A stretch of DNA of 64,000 nucleotides from Litomosoides sigmodontis (taxonomy: Eukaryota; Nematoda; Chromadorea; Rhabditida; Onchocercidae): contig OY718804.1 in NCBI GenBank assembly GCA_963070105.1, positions 8,923,317 through 8,987,316 of the forward strand, written 5' to 3'. Of this stretch, positions 1-12,204 are shown one piece after another (position 1 is the stretch's first letter; the number at the start of each line of letters is the position of its first letter). The notes under the pieces were generated by a model that was not told the origin of the DNA, did no database searches, and saw only the letters and a list, made by a program, of their open reading frames with translations. The translations under genes were made by a program, and so were the position numbers.

Positions 1-213
1 ATTCATACATCACTTAGCTATCATTTAAAAAGTGACGAATAAATAAAGTTGCATAAATTTACACATTAAACTTAACATTCAACATATGCAAGTATTACTC
101 ATTGCTAAGAGAAAAAATTAATTCAATTTTTGCTTTAAATATAATTTGTAATTTAACACAGGGAAATAGTGCTAGTTGAAGATGAGTGTGAATAACAGGT
201 AAAATTAAAATAC

Positions 214-861
214 CTTTCTTGTATCAGAATGAAAAATATTATTGAGCTCTGCAATATTGCTATTTTGAAGACGACTTGCACGACTGCGCGATGGAATTTT
301 CACGAACAAATCCAAATCACTCACGTTTCGACTATTTTCACCAAATCCGTCGCTGGCTGTTCTCAGATTGGACGACGATCTCTGCTGATGTTTTTAGGAA
401 GAAAAAAATGCTTTCAAAATTGCACATTTCTGATGAATCAACTCAACAATCATTCGCTTAAATTGTTTGCAATTTTAAGTTTTAAGTCAAAATTTCAAAT
501 TGCAACGAATGAGCAAATGAAAGAAACGGAAAATGAAGTACCAAATCCAGTTGTGTGGTATTTTCTGATTGAGTAAACTCACTGTGTGGTTGAAAATAAT
601 CGCTGCTCGCATTTCCTTCTGCAATTTTTCACACAGTGCACGATGGTGCTCAGTGATGGTAGGTAGGAAAAAGTGAAATTTCAAGCGTCAATGATACGAG
701 TTGCTGCTCTAATTTGAATAATATAATTAATTAATTAATGAACTACTGATGAACATGATTTGAAACGGTTGATCTGATAAGCATTCCATCGTTCGTCGTA
801 ACTCCTGCCAAGCACTTTCCTGCTCAACTTTACAGTCGGACGATTCGCTTTCAGCCGCCAT
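214..861 (-). CDS. 5' part of an unrecognised protein-coding gene, three exons, continues past the left edge
   Basis: Minus-strand coding exons read at 861-767, 648-583 and 384-214. Exon 1 opens with ATG at 861 (MAAESESSDCKVEQ...) and contains a charged helical stretch (ESAWQELRRTMECL). Exon 2 is 22 codons, also helix-like (HHRALCEKLQKEMRAA), bounded by an AG acceptor and a GTGAGT donor. Exon 3 is 57 codons, Ser/Arg-rich (RSSSNLRTASDGFGENSR, then DLDLFVKIPSRSRASRL), bounded by CAG and a GTATTT donor. Exons 2 and 3 join cleanly in phase 0. The only GT donor I see after exon 1 (GTTTCA) leaves phase 2, which does not fit exon 2, so a small exon may be missing or the junction is misread. I do not recognise the family; a coiled-coil N-terminus is an inference. 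Codon choice and the open frames support coding on this strand. The plus-strand ORF over the same bases (229-576) is its antisense shadow. Confidence 0.55.
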
Positions 862-3598
862 TACTTGTTTTCTCTGCGATTCAATTACTGATAGATAAAC
901 TGAATGAATTGATTAGTCGCAATGAAGTTTCAACATTCAGTTCATTAAGTTCACTTTTCAATTACCGCATAAAATGAAACAGGTGTAACTAATTCAATTA
1001 ATTCATAATTTTTCAATTTGTTAAAAAATGCTTTATTATACTTAAAAACTTGCTCACACATCATCACATCCTATGACATATTCATTAAAAAAATTAAAAG
1101 TCAACAAATATCTTTTTTTTTGAAGATTATTTCGTGAAGACACAAACCAAAGTTTTCTTCTGTTCCTTTGTTTTTTTTTTGCGGAAAAAAATTTACTAAT
1201 CGACCAATCGTTAGAATAGGAAAAGTTCACAATAATTTTTTTGCTCTCACTGATAGATAATTTAAAAGAAATTATTAATGAAGTTATGGCGGTGATATTA
1301 TTCATTTTTTATATTATTGTAAAATCATAACTACCATGTACGGCAAAGAAATTAATTAATTAATTAATTATCTAATACGTTATAGAAGCAGTGAAACGGA
1401 TAAATGTCGGATATGATATGAGCTAAGGATAAGATAAAATGAACTAACAGTAGCATAAAATTATTATTTCATGAAAGTTTACTTGCTACTTAATTTAATT
1501 CATATTTTTCTCGAATTTTTTCTGAGAAACGAAAAAATATAATTTTATTGCTTACTTCCGTTTTAATTCAAACATTTTCTTTCGTTCACACTTACATGCA
1601 TAAAATATTTTGAATTGCAAAAATTTTCGCTAACAGTTCCTTTCTTCAATATATCACTGCAATATTTTAATTAACCGATTAATTAATTAATTATTTAATT
1701 ACCAAGGATTTTTTTGCACATGTTTATTTATGTATTCATGTTACTTTTGCAACTCAGCGACCTTTCTCTCTTATGTTTTTTTCCCTCTCATTTAGCCAGT
1801 GAAATGTCTCATTTCCCAAAATTTCAATGCTTTTAATTCAAAATTTTTTTGAAGTAATTGAGATTTGCATATATTACATTTTCTTCACATGGAATTCAGC
1901 AATCAGATTTCCACCGAAAAAAAGAATAATAGCAAGAGAATTTCAAAAAAAAAAGAAATGTCGCAAGTTTGATAATATTCTGTTGGAAAGTGAAATCATG
2001 CAATGTATGTTAACAAAGCAAAGAATTTTTTTTGAATTTCAATAAAATTTATAAAATTCAAAAGTGTCTCACTTCACTTATTCAAATTACAAAACGATTT
2101 GCATGAATGAAACAAATGAGGACGATATTTCCCTAATTTAGTTTTGCCATAATTTTTTGCACTTTGCGAGTAGCCAATGGACGTTACTTTGGTAGTGCAG
2201 GAGTTGTGGTTGTAATTGTAGTAGTAGGAGTAGGAGTAGTGGTAGTAGCAGAGTGGAAAAATTCCTTATCAAATTCCCCTCAGGCAATTCTCGTTGATGA
2301 TTTTAGGAGCTCTGAATTATCAGCGGATCTTTTGTTTACAGAAATTAGGATTGTGATCAGTACATCGTTGGATCGTTTATGCCTTCTGGATTCTTCATTC
2401 CAGGAAAATTTCCTTGAATAAATGCTCTTTTTTTTTTCTCATTTTCCGCAATGATATTTTTCTACCTTCCTCCTCATCTCTCTCACTTTTTTTTTGTGCT
2501 CCCTCTCTCTCTCTTTCTCCTCCTCTTTTCTCCATCTTTATTGCTGTTAATGCGCATATGAAATTTTAAAAAACGGAATGGGAATGAAACGATTTGTGCT
2601 TTTTTTTTCTGTTTTTGTTTTTTATTTCTATTTCAAATGAAGATGCGCTGTTGTGTGTGAGCGTGAAAAATAATAGCGATAATAATAATAGTAATGATAG
2701 TTAATAATTCACAACTGTAATGGATAACATTAAAACAATAATGGAATTACTTACTAATTGAGAAAGCTAAAAATCCATGAATGTGGCGAGGGAAAAGTGA
2801 TATTTACGATAGAAATATCGCTTCACGCGGATTAGCTATGCTTTCCGTCTCTTCCGGTTAATTTAAGGATGTATGGAAGAAATGTGCGAATAAGTAAGAA
2901 TGAATGGAAATGGAAAAAATGCAATAGTTCAAGTGGATGCGAGCGATTTGAAGACCTTTTCGTTCCGCCGACAGGTTATGGAAGGGTACGGAGGTCCTTA
3001 TGGCACTAAAGAAAGAGGGTGAGAAAGGATAGGTGGAGAATATCATTTCATGCCTTAATTAACATACCTAAGCATACTAACTCTCCTCCTTTTTTCCGGT
3101 TTTCCGAATCTTATGCTTGATTTTATGAATTAGCACTTCACGTATATCAATAATTCCGAGGCTTTTTAATTGTATACTATCGCTACTATTATCACTATTA
3201 CTATCATTATTACCAATTATTATTATTATTGTTATTATTAATATTGTTGTTGTTGTTGTTATTGTTATTGTTTTTGTTGTTGTAATTGTTAATTGTTGCC
3301 ATTGTTAGAAGATGAACATTGGTTGAAGGAATTGTGAGAGGAAATGAAGGAAAATTAGGTCTTCTCAGCTCGTCCTGTAGGTCATCGTCGTCCCGATGCT
3401 TCCAATGTAGTCGTAACAAATGAAAAACGCAAATTTTAGGAAAATATCCATAGAAATATGAAACAGAAAATACAAGGATGTGAAGGAACAAAGAAAGAAA
3501 ATAATTGAAACAACCAAAGTTATCAAAGAGTTTAATTTAACTTAATTTTTTTTAGAAAAGCTTTTCTTCCCTCTATTATTTCTTATTGTCATTTCCTA

Positions 3599-3629
<31 letters not shown>

Positions 3630-6600
3630 AACAGCCTTCTTTAAATTTTCTCTCAGTAAGCAAATTACTTTGTTGGAAAATCATTTAGAGGTAGAAAATT
3701 ATATAATTCGACCCAGTAAAATTAGACAAAAATTTAGGTCGAAGGATAATTAGAATTAAATAACTTGCTGGTTACAGAAGTCATTTCACGAAAGTGAATG
3801 AAGTTGAAAAAGAGTACTGTCAGCAATTAATACTGGTAACTCTCCAGGTGAATAGTACTGATCAACCGTCATAAAGAAGGAGAGAGGAAAATGAGGTACT
3901 GACTTTATGAAATGTCCGCTTGCTCGATAAATTTCATCAACGCTTTCAAGCGATGATAACTTGTTAATTCATACTGTTAGGAAGAAATGATATCAATAAT
4001 ATTAATGATAAGAGCTGTGGGATTGTTAATGTCATAGTTATAAATTATTTAACTTATAATTGAAAAAAGAGTTTTAGTTACTACTGCAACTGCTGCTGTT
4101 GTTATTGCTATCAAATAAGTAAACATTAATAGTGATAACAACAATAATTAATGATGGTAATTAATAACAATAATAATGATAGCAATTAACAATGGCTATA
4201 ATAATAATGACAATGGTAACAATAATAATAGTAATAATGATAGTAATAATAATAAATAATAATAATAATAGTAATAATAATTAATAATTATAATAAATAA
4301 TAATAATAGTAAAAAATGATCACTCTTACTGTTATCATAACTACTGTATTACATGAGCACTTGTGGTATCTTTGTCAGCGTGTGTTTGCTGTCTAATGGA
4401 ATCAATCAGATGGTCAATCAGTGATCGCTGTGACCACTATATTACATATTATACATTATGTCACCCACTCAAAAAACCGCTTCTGCGAACTCATTTCATC
4501 ATTTATTTTCCTTTTTTTCCCTCTCTCTCTCTCTCTCTCATTTCGGTATGAATTTTCTCATTGGTTTGCATTTGCATATAAATATTATTTATAATATACT
4601 TTTGTAATGCTATGAATGATAGTCGTTCTATGCAGCACTGGTTTAAATTTGTTTTTTGAAGTAGCATTTTTCAATTTCAATATTCCTAGTTTTCGTTTTC
4701 CATTTTTTAACTGCAACATATTAAATTATACACCTTATGAATGATGGCAATTTTTCTTTTAAAAAAGCTTATGGAAAATAACTGCTAAGTTCGATACAAG
4801 CTATGGTTTTTATCTGTACAGATTACATTTGAATTAAATTGTCTAATTGAAAATGGTTCCATCCTTTCTACCTTCCTTTCTATCTCTCTCTCTCTCTCTC
4901 TCCTTCCCTTTTCCTCTTTTGTATTTCACTTATCTTTGTATCTGTAATAAAGTTAATTCATTGCTTATTTAATTTAAGTTATATAACTTTTTCCCTTTTG
5001 TAGCTTATCTATCTGATAAGCAAGAGTGTTGAGTTAGCAAACATGTTGATTTGCATTGATCAGTTCAAATCATACCTAACTTTTACAGTTACCCTTAAAT
5101 CAAAAGAATAATTAAAGCATTTCAAACGGAAGCTAATTATTGATCAAATCTGCTAAATTTAACTAATGCAGTGTGAAATGGTAGCGGTGATGAAATTCTG
5201 CATGCATGCAATGCATCAATTCATAGGTTGATCTGAAACTGTACTTAGACAGATACGACCGGTAAAGGTCATCATCATCATCATGCATGCTGTGCTGTGG
5301 AATATTCGGACAAAAATATTATCAGTGGGAACCGGTTGCTCACTGAATGAACGTGTTGTCGTCATAATGGTCGTAAATTTGTTGAAATTCTATTTCTGTT
5401 TGATGCCATTCATCTCATATAGTTGCCGTTCCGGTGCGACTGATTTCAAATAGATGATTAAACGGGTTAGCACTCATCGTTAACCTCCTTTGACGGCGGC
5501 AAATCGATAACTTTTTTCGTTTTTTTTTTCTTCGATCATATTTAGTACGAAATTTACAAGAAGTGAAGTGATTGTACGGGTGTGTTATTAGTTCAAATTA
5601 TTTGTCTGTTGGTTTGTGCTCAATTTATTTGGTGAAACTTTTTTTTCCATCTAAAATATTTCAATACATTTTTAATTTAAATTAGTTTAAAATATTGAAA
5701 AGTATAGCAGCAAAAAAAAAACGAACAATAAGAAAAATTTACTATTTTTTTTCCATGCTAATAATTTTAACAAACTTAACAGCTTAGCATTTTAATGGTA
5801 AAATTTTGAAATGTAATGATTAAAGTGAATGTGTTAAAATTTACAGTTTTCTTCTGTCTTTGATAAATTCCTAAAATTTTAATTAAAGTTTCTAATAAAA
5901 CGTAATTTTATAATTTATTTTAATTTATTTTTTTTATTATTTAATAAGATTTAACTAATTTTAAATTCAACCTTATTTCTCGTTGCCGTATATCGTTAAT
6001 GGATATGTATGTGTACGTGTACAGTTCAAATGCTTCGCTACGTGATCCGTGCAGCGCATCATCACCTTACTGTCATTTACTTCTTCCATAGACAGTGAGG
6101 AGAACCTCGCCGCTCTCTCGCCTCTCCCCTCTTCTTCCGCTATTTCGCAACTGCTTTGCTACTATCTCCCAGCCCTCCAACACTTATCCCATCGATCTCT
6201 CTCACTCTGCTCTTCTATTCTCTCGTTTTCCTTTTCAAACTTTCATTATTTTCATTGCATAGTGTTTCTGACAGTGAGAAGGAAAGATTTCACTCACTCA
6301 TTCACTCATTCATTCTCATAGCAACGAGCAGCAATCGAAGGAGCGATATGGTAACGGATAGCATTGGCTATTGGAAGTTGGCTATTGGACGACGCTTCAA
6401 ACTGGTTTAAAGCATCGTTCTCATTCGTTCATTCATTATTGAGCGGTTAAAGGAGGAAGGAATTGGATGAAAAGAAAGATAAATTCTCTCTCTCTCTCTC
6501 TCTCTGTCCCCCTCTCCCTCTCTCTTATCTAGTATCCTTTCGTATTCTTTTCTCTTTCATTTCTCTGCCTCTTTTTCTCCACCATTTCTTCCTCTCAATC

Positions 6601-7680
6601 TCAATACTTACATGGTAGTTTATCAAAAAAAAAAAAACATTTCTTTTTTTTTTCCTTATCTCTCTCTTTCTCTTTCTTTTTCATAAATTATTTATTGAAA
6701 TAACAATTTGAAGATCAAAATCGCATGAAAAAGACTTTCGTTTTTTTCCACTTCCATTTTAGTGTGATAACTATTCAAAGTTGTCAAAATTTTCATTTAA
6801 AATATTTTAGTTAAAAATAGAAATTTTGTCCGTAATTATTAAATATTAAGTAGTAAAAATAGTTGATAACGTAACGCTGAAAAAATGAACAGAGTAGATA
6901 ACATCAGTAAAACCGACAGCGAAATCCACTTTTTTTTTCATTTAATTTATCACAATTAACTAACTAAGCAAACACTTCAAGCGTAGGTTCTTATCAGTTA
7001 GACATTTTGCTGACAAAAATATCCAATGAATTAATATATTTGAGTTTCGCTAGCAACAAAATGTATTTATTAAATTTCGACATTGCAACACAAAGCGATT
7101 TGACAGCTGTGATGATGTATGATCTGCAAAACTCACCATGATAGTGATAGGGAGTGATAAGCGGACGCTTCCATGTGATAACATATCCGTGGAGGAAATC
7201 ATGCTGATTTGAATGAATGAATGATTGAAACTAGGAAAAGGGGAAGACGAAAAATGAAAAATTTAACGAAATTGGAAAAAGAAAAACGAAATTTAAGGAA
7301 AAATGACATTTCAATTGAATTTAATTTGTTAATTATTTTCGAGTTTCCGATATTTAACAAATCAAAACTATCATTTTGTAATTAATAATAGATTAGTTGA
7401 ATGAGACGAACTGCAGCAATCCACACATTATTTGCTGTAGTTTTGTTTTAAGCCTTCAGATAGCTATATTATTCAAATTTTATTACAATTTATAGAGTTA
7501 TTAAACTTGTATTTTTCAATTTCAATTGGAAATTACTCGTTCTTTTCGTTTTTAACATAAAATGAATGCTATATGTTGAGTGATGATGTAGTCAGAGGAG
7601 AATGTCATATCCATGCAATTTTTCGTCACCAATCATATTTAGGTTGCTGTAGCAGCAATAAACCAGATGAAACATATATA

Positions 7681-7683
<3 letters not shown>

Positions 7684-7732
<49 letters not shown>

Positions 7733-7756
7733 CACACACATACACACACACACACA
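7684..7756. repeat. (CA)n microsatellite
   Basis: Dinucleotide CA array, almost pure up to about 7730 and then interrupted by TG, TA and CG variants. Apparent Thr/His or Cys/Val ORFs across it are translations of the repeat. Confidence 0.95.
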
Positions 7757-10425
7757 TACGCAGACAGACATTCATAAATATGGGAAAATTAAAATGAGAG
7801 AAAGAAATAAGAGTTAACATGTACGTTGCTGATAGGTAGGTAGTTCCTTGAATGCCGCTGGGTTTTGGATATATGCAAAACTGGTATATTTAGGGTGAGC
7901 TGCTACGAGTGACCAATAAAGGTAGTGGAAGTAGCGGTTCCAGTCGCATGGTTTCACTCTTCTGATCAGCATATGTCAACAATATTCAAACAGGAAAACA
8001 ACCATTGTCAACTTATTGTCGCTTTAATCAGTCAGCTACCGCTATTGTCGTTGTTGTTGTTGTTGTCGCTGCTACAATTATCGCTATCATACTTGTCGCT
8101 ATCATAGTTGTCGCTGCTGCTGCTGCTGCTGCTGTCGTTGTGGTTGTTTGCTCTTGCTCGTACAATTACTTTTGCTAATTAGTAATAGTATAACTTAATG
8201 TTAATTAGCATAATTTGAGCAGAAAAAAAATTATTGTAAAAAATAGAAAACTGTTCTTGTGAAAAACATAACAGCACTTTATCACTAATTGTTGTGGAGC
8301 AGGTGAAATGGAATAGCAAAAACATTGTGCTTTGTTTTAACAATTCTAAATTCTCAATTAACTTGTAAAATCGGTTAGATTAAAGTTAGAAATTTTATTT
8401 TGTGTTAAGAATGACAAAAAAAAAGAGCAAAAGAAAGGAATCTGAGCAGAATTTAACGTGTGTTTTTTTTCCTAATTGTACTTTTGTGGTTGGTATTTTT
8501 TTCACAAATTGATAGTAATTATTTCAGCTAATTCAAATTTCTAAAAATTTTTTCTCTGCTTTTCTTTGTTCTTAACTCTTCGAAAAAGTTAATGATATCA
8601 ATTAGTTGTTGCAATGATCATTCATTTCATTTGTTTTTTTTTTAATTCCTTTCGTCCTTTCATTTGAACTTTAATTGTCTCTCTTGAAAAAGATGACGAA
8701 AGTTGATTTGCTAGCAATTGCCCAATCATTGATGATAAAAGATTATTATTGTGATAATTCGTTGACAAAAGAGATGATATTAGTACAATTTCTCCCACTC
8801 TTCCTCTCTCGCTCTCTCTGTCTTTCCCTCCTCCTCCGTCTTTTTTAGAAATTTCAATTTTATCTCCAAAATTTTATTTTGCTTAATTTTATTCCGTTCT
8901 CTCTCTGCCATTATTCTTCAGCGCATTCATTTGTCTGTAAGTTAGCAGTGTGATAGATAGTAATTGTTGAATTTAAGTAATAATTAATTAATATGTGATG
9001 TGATGTGTGCTGATGTGTTAACAATGCTAAATTGTCATGCATGTGACAATGGAAACGAGATTGTATATTATGAGAGAATTGGGAATGAAAGAAGAAAACA
9101 GGTGAAAGCGGCGAATATGATGAAAGAGATAGGAAGACGATGATAGTTATCTTTATTGTTCCATAAAAATCTAATCATTCTAATTTCCTCTCATTTACTT
9201 TAGCATTGTCAGCGATGTGATAAAGTGATAAAATTTAGTGAGGAAAAGAGGAGAGGATGAATAGTTGCCAGTTTCCGATGCTTTATCATCGCAAAGTGAA
9301 TGAGCGGCGTGAACAAAAAAAAAAAAAAAAAAGAAAAAAAAAAGCGAAGCAAAAGCGTTGCAGCCAAATGAATTGCAAAAATGACAAGGATAAGTGGTAA
9401 TCTATCTAATCTACGAAGTGCGGCAAAGGAAACCGGGTATGAGCAACAAACTACGTAGAAATCCACCATTGCTTTGACTTCGACAACGATCGGTCGAATT
9501 TGGGTCGATGATGTCCTGCTCCAATGCTCCTTCACCGAACAATACAACAACAATATACAACAATTAAAACTACTTCAAAAATGCTCCTTTTCACAATCTG
9601 CTGCATTATCATCATCCTCATCACGATCATTCACACACACACACTCATCATCATCATCGGCATTATCACCATCATTATCATATTCATCATCAACATCATC
9701 ATCATCATCATCATCGATGGCGGCAGCAATCATTTGATGTGTAGTAAATATAAATCACTTTGCATTCTTCTAGCATTTCATTGTCTCATGTAAAATATAG
9801 CATCTTAACTTTTATTTGAAAAAAAATATATGTTTCTTAAAAGTTATCGTTGAACTGTTTGTTATTACGCGAAAGCAGTTTCTTTTTCCACCGCTTACTG
9901 TAATCCAAATGATTCTTTAACCTCTTTTTTATTTGCATTCTTAAATTTAAATAATTATTTTAAGTAGGAATTTCTTGCTAAATACAGTAATATTAATTAG
10001 GCAAAGTTAATTTTTCCTCTTACTTCTTTTTATATCATTATTACTCCTTTTTTTTTTAAAAAAAAACACATACCTTCCATTACCATGAAATTTTTTTCCA
10101 ATTCTTTTTTCTTGCAATATTTTAAAGTTCACACTTTTCTGTTCTTGCTCTCTTTTCTCTTCTCTCTCTCTGCGTTTTTTAAGGTTAATTTTTCTTGGTT
10201 AATTTTTTTAGTTAATTAAAATGAAATTAGAATTAGACGTATTCGATGGAAATGGAAATGGAATGGAAATGTCTATTTGAGAGATATTAAATGATTGGAA
10301 TTGGTACGAAATAGAAGTAAAATAGGAAATGGGTGAGACGGAGAAAGAGAAGAGAGGGGGCGAAAGAGAATGAGAAATGAAATGAATGAGTGCTATGCGG
10401 GATGAGAGTGAAATTTTAAAATGAA

Positions 10426-10506
10426 ATGAATGGGAAGAAAGAGAAATTTGTAGGCGAATTGCTCCTCCGGCTCCTCCGTACCGTAACGCTCGATGCGAGC
10501 ATTTCG
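10426..10506 (+). CDS. Weak candidate first exon with a strong splice donor
   Basis: ATG at 10426 opens 27 codons (MNGKKEKFVGELLLRLL...) ending at a textbook GTAAGT donor at 10507, phase 0. The patch is less AT-rich than its surroundings. I cannot join it in frame to the next clear exon (12033), whose upstream frame has a stop, so it could be an untranslated or alternative first exon of the zinc-finger gene, an unrelated small gene, or chance. The longer reading frame that continues to 11025 is pyrimidine-rich low-complexity sequence and I do not accept it. Confidence 0.2.
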
Positions 10507-11555
10507 GTAAGTAGGCCCCCATGCCTTTTCATTCCAGTAACCCTCATTTCATTCCACCCGGACGAGCTTATCAAAATTAGGTCTTCTACACTTCCAACCA
10601 AACCTCTTCTTATTCCCCTCTCTCTTCCCCCCCCCCCCCCCCCACGCCACCGCTTGCTCGTGCTCCGTTCCCCTCCCCCTCCCCCGTTCTTCTCCTCTTT
10701 CATCCCACGTCTTCCTCTTCTCTCCCAAAATCCACTCTCCTCTTTCCTCCTCCATTCTTCACACGCTGTTGCAACACATATCAATTCCTCTTCAATGCTA
10801 TCAACCTATCGTTCAAGCAATTATGATAACCAATTTTGTGAATTCCTCAATTGTCGTTGCAAACTATTTATTACTTTTATTCCTAAAATTAATTACATTA
10901 AAAATAACTTCTCTGAAGTACCCGCACTTCCCTCCCATAAACATTTCATTTCAGTCTTGCATTTCAAACATTTAATGACACTGTTGCTGTTGCTATCACT
11001 CCTGATTGGTAAACTTTTATTTTGAATTACAGTAATAATTGTAATAGTTAATGAGGATGTTTCAAATTTTAGGATTAAAATGATGCGAGGAAAATAGTGT
11101 GTAATAATTGTAGAGTGTCCGATTATAATATAAATTTTCCACTTCCTTCGCTCTTTCATTTTTTTTTTCAATTTTTCACCGTTTTCTTTTTGTTTCTATT
11201 AAGTTGTTTTTTTTTTTTAAGAATTTTTCCCCACAAAAAAGTTTGTTTTAGAAAAACTTTTCTCCTCTCTCTTCCTCCCCTCTTTCTATCTTTTCCCTTC
11301 TTCATCCAACCTAATATTTGTTGAATTTACAAATTGGTAAATTATAAATTTGCTGTTTTGTTAACTTAATAATTAATAATGTGTATGAATTTCTTTCTTC
11401 TAATTTTCGGTCACTTCTATCATTTTGCATTCAACTTTTACTCTAACATTACTTTTAGGAGTTGTGCATATAAATTAGGTAGACGTTCTGCCTATCAAAG
11501 TTAATTTTCCTCCCTCCAGGAATTTTCGCTATATGAAGTTTCTGAGATTTGAAAT

Positions 11556-11597
11556 AATTTCACACAAATTGAATTTCACACTTTAAAAGTGTGAAAT
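11556..11597. promoter_or_regulatory. Cluster of three T-box half-sites, two forming a 25-bp perfect palindrome
   Basis: AATTTCACAC occurs at 11556-11565 and again at 11572-11581. The second copy faces GTGTGAAAT at 11589-11597. Positions 11573-11597 form a perfect palindrome with 12-base arms around one central A. The half-sites match the flanks of the established Brachyury (T) palindrome, TTTCACAC...GTGTGAAA; the spacer here is 7 bases rather than the consensus 4. The cluster lies about 440 bp upstream of the zinc-finger gene's ATG. T-box regulation is inferred. Confidence 0.5.
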
Positions 11598-11930
11598 AAG
11601 CGGAGGTAGCGCTTAGTGAATGTTAATAAAAATTAACCTAAAATCTTCTTCTTTAAATTTATCCTTCAGGCTATTTCTTATACAAATAATTCTTTATTAG
11701 ATTCCGTAAATAATATATATTTAAGCTAAGTCCATTTTCAAAACTTTCTACTATTTGTTTTTTTTTGTGAAATATTTTCAAAGCACTTATGTGTTCATCA
11801 AAATTATAATTACTAATATTTTTCCTTTAGTTGGATAGATAAACTACGATGCGATTGCGTTTGAAAATTTTATAAATTAGTGTCAGTTGTAAAATTTCTC
11901 ATAAATTTCAATCAAATTTTTAACAATTAA

Positions 11931-12030
11931 TTTTGCAGTTCGAGATCGCATGATAAGTGCACGAGGGATGAACAGTAGATTTCTAAAAAGCGTAGCATTT
12001 ATTCGATCTGTTTAAATTGTTTACACACAG
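11931..12030 (+). promoter_or_regulatory. Probable 5' UTR acceptor sites (cis- or spliced-leader trans-splicing) before the zinc-finger start codon
   Basis: Two acceptor-like sequences precede the ATG at 12033: TAATTTTGCAG ending at 11939, and TTGTTTACACACAG ending at 12030. There is an in-frame TAG between them and the ATG, so neither adds protein sequence in this frame except a two-base stub from the second. In nematodes such sites just before the start codon often receive a spliced leader; no leader evidence is available here. Confidence 0.35.
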
Positions 12031-12032
12031 TG

Positions 12033-12204
12033 ATGGATGCGTTAATTTTGAACGCTGGACATTCGCAACTGGAGGAGCAGCTAAAAATCGCAGCAGCTTG
12101 CGGTGTCGCAGAGCGACGGTACGGAGCTAATTCCAGTGATATTACCGCAGTGATAGCAACAGAAGATAGCGATGAAATGACAACGATAGGAGATAGCAAT
12201 GAGG
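12033..12204 (+). CDS. Zinc-finger gene, exon 1 (start codon)
   Basis: ATG at 12033, an N-terminus MDALILNAGHSQLEEQ... with no known domain, and a GTTTGT donor after base 12204 (phase 1). Joining to 15275 completes a Gly codon and keeps the frame. An in-frame TAG upstream supports this ATG. Confidence 0.65.

Larger units (their letters stand above)
862..12032. other. Long divergent intergenic region between the minus-strand gene and the zinc-finger gene
   Basis: About 11 kb with no exon I can support firmly. It holds AT-rich DNA, TTAA-rich runs (for example around 1349-1370 and 1676-1700), imperfect ATT/AAT tracts (3181-3296 and 4130-4310), many CT tracts, a CA array (7684-7756) and an ATC-rich tract (9640-9720). 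There is a pyrimidine-rich, more GC-rich patch at 10430-10760 with a 17-C homopolymer at 10627-10643. TGATAA/TTATCA words are frequent. Because the flanking genes are transcribed away from each other, promoters of both should lie here. The one compact element that stands out is the T-box-like cluster near 11556-11597. Confidence 0.6.

Noticed and set aside
229..576. Plus-strand ORF of 115 codons
   Set aside because: It is antisense to the minus-strand exon at 384-214, which has better splice borders and codon use.
1349..1370. TTAA-rich runs as piggyBac-type transposon junctions
   Set aside because: Such runs recur throughout the AT-rich window (also near 1680, 19270 and 43951) and no terminal inverted repeats or transposase accompany them.
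7684..7756. CRISPR-like regular repeats
   Set aside because: Simple dinucleotide array without spacers. None of the repeats in this window have unique spacers, and the sequence is eukaryotic.
9209..9553. 114-codon minus-strand ORF with a hydrophobic stretch
   Set aside because: The hydrophobic part comes from an A/T homopolymer run (poly-Phe). No splice or family evidence, and length alone is near chance.
10507..11025. Continuation of a 199-codon ORF through a Pro/Ser/Leu-rich stretch
   Set aside because: Pyrimidine-rich DNA lacks stops on one strand; it includes a 17-C homopolymer, and a strong donor at 10507 would end any real exon before it.
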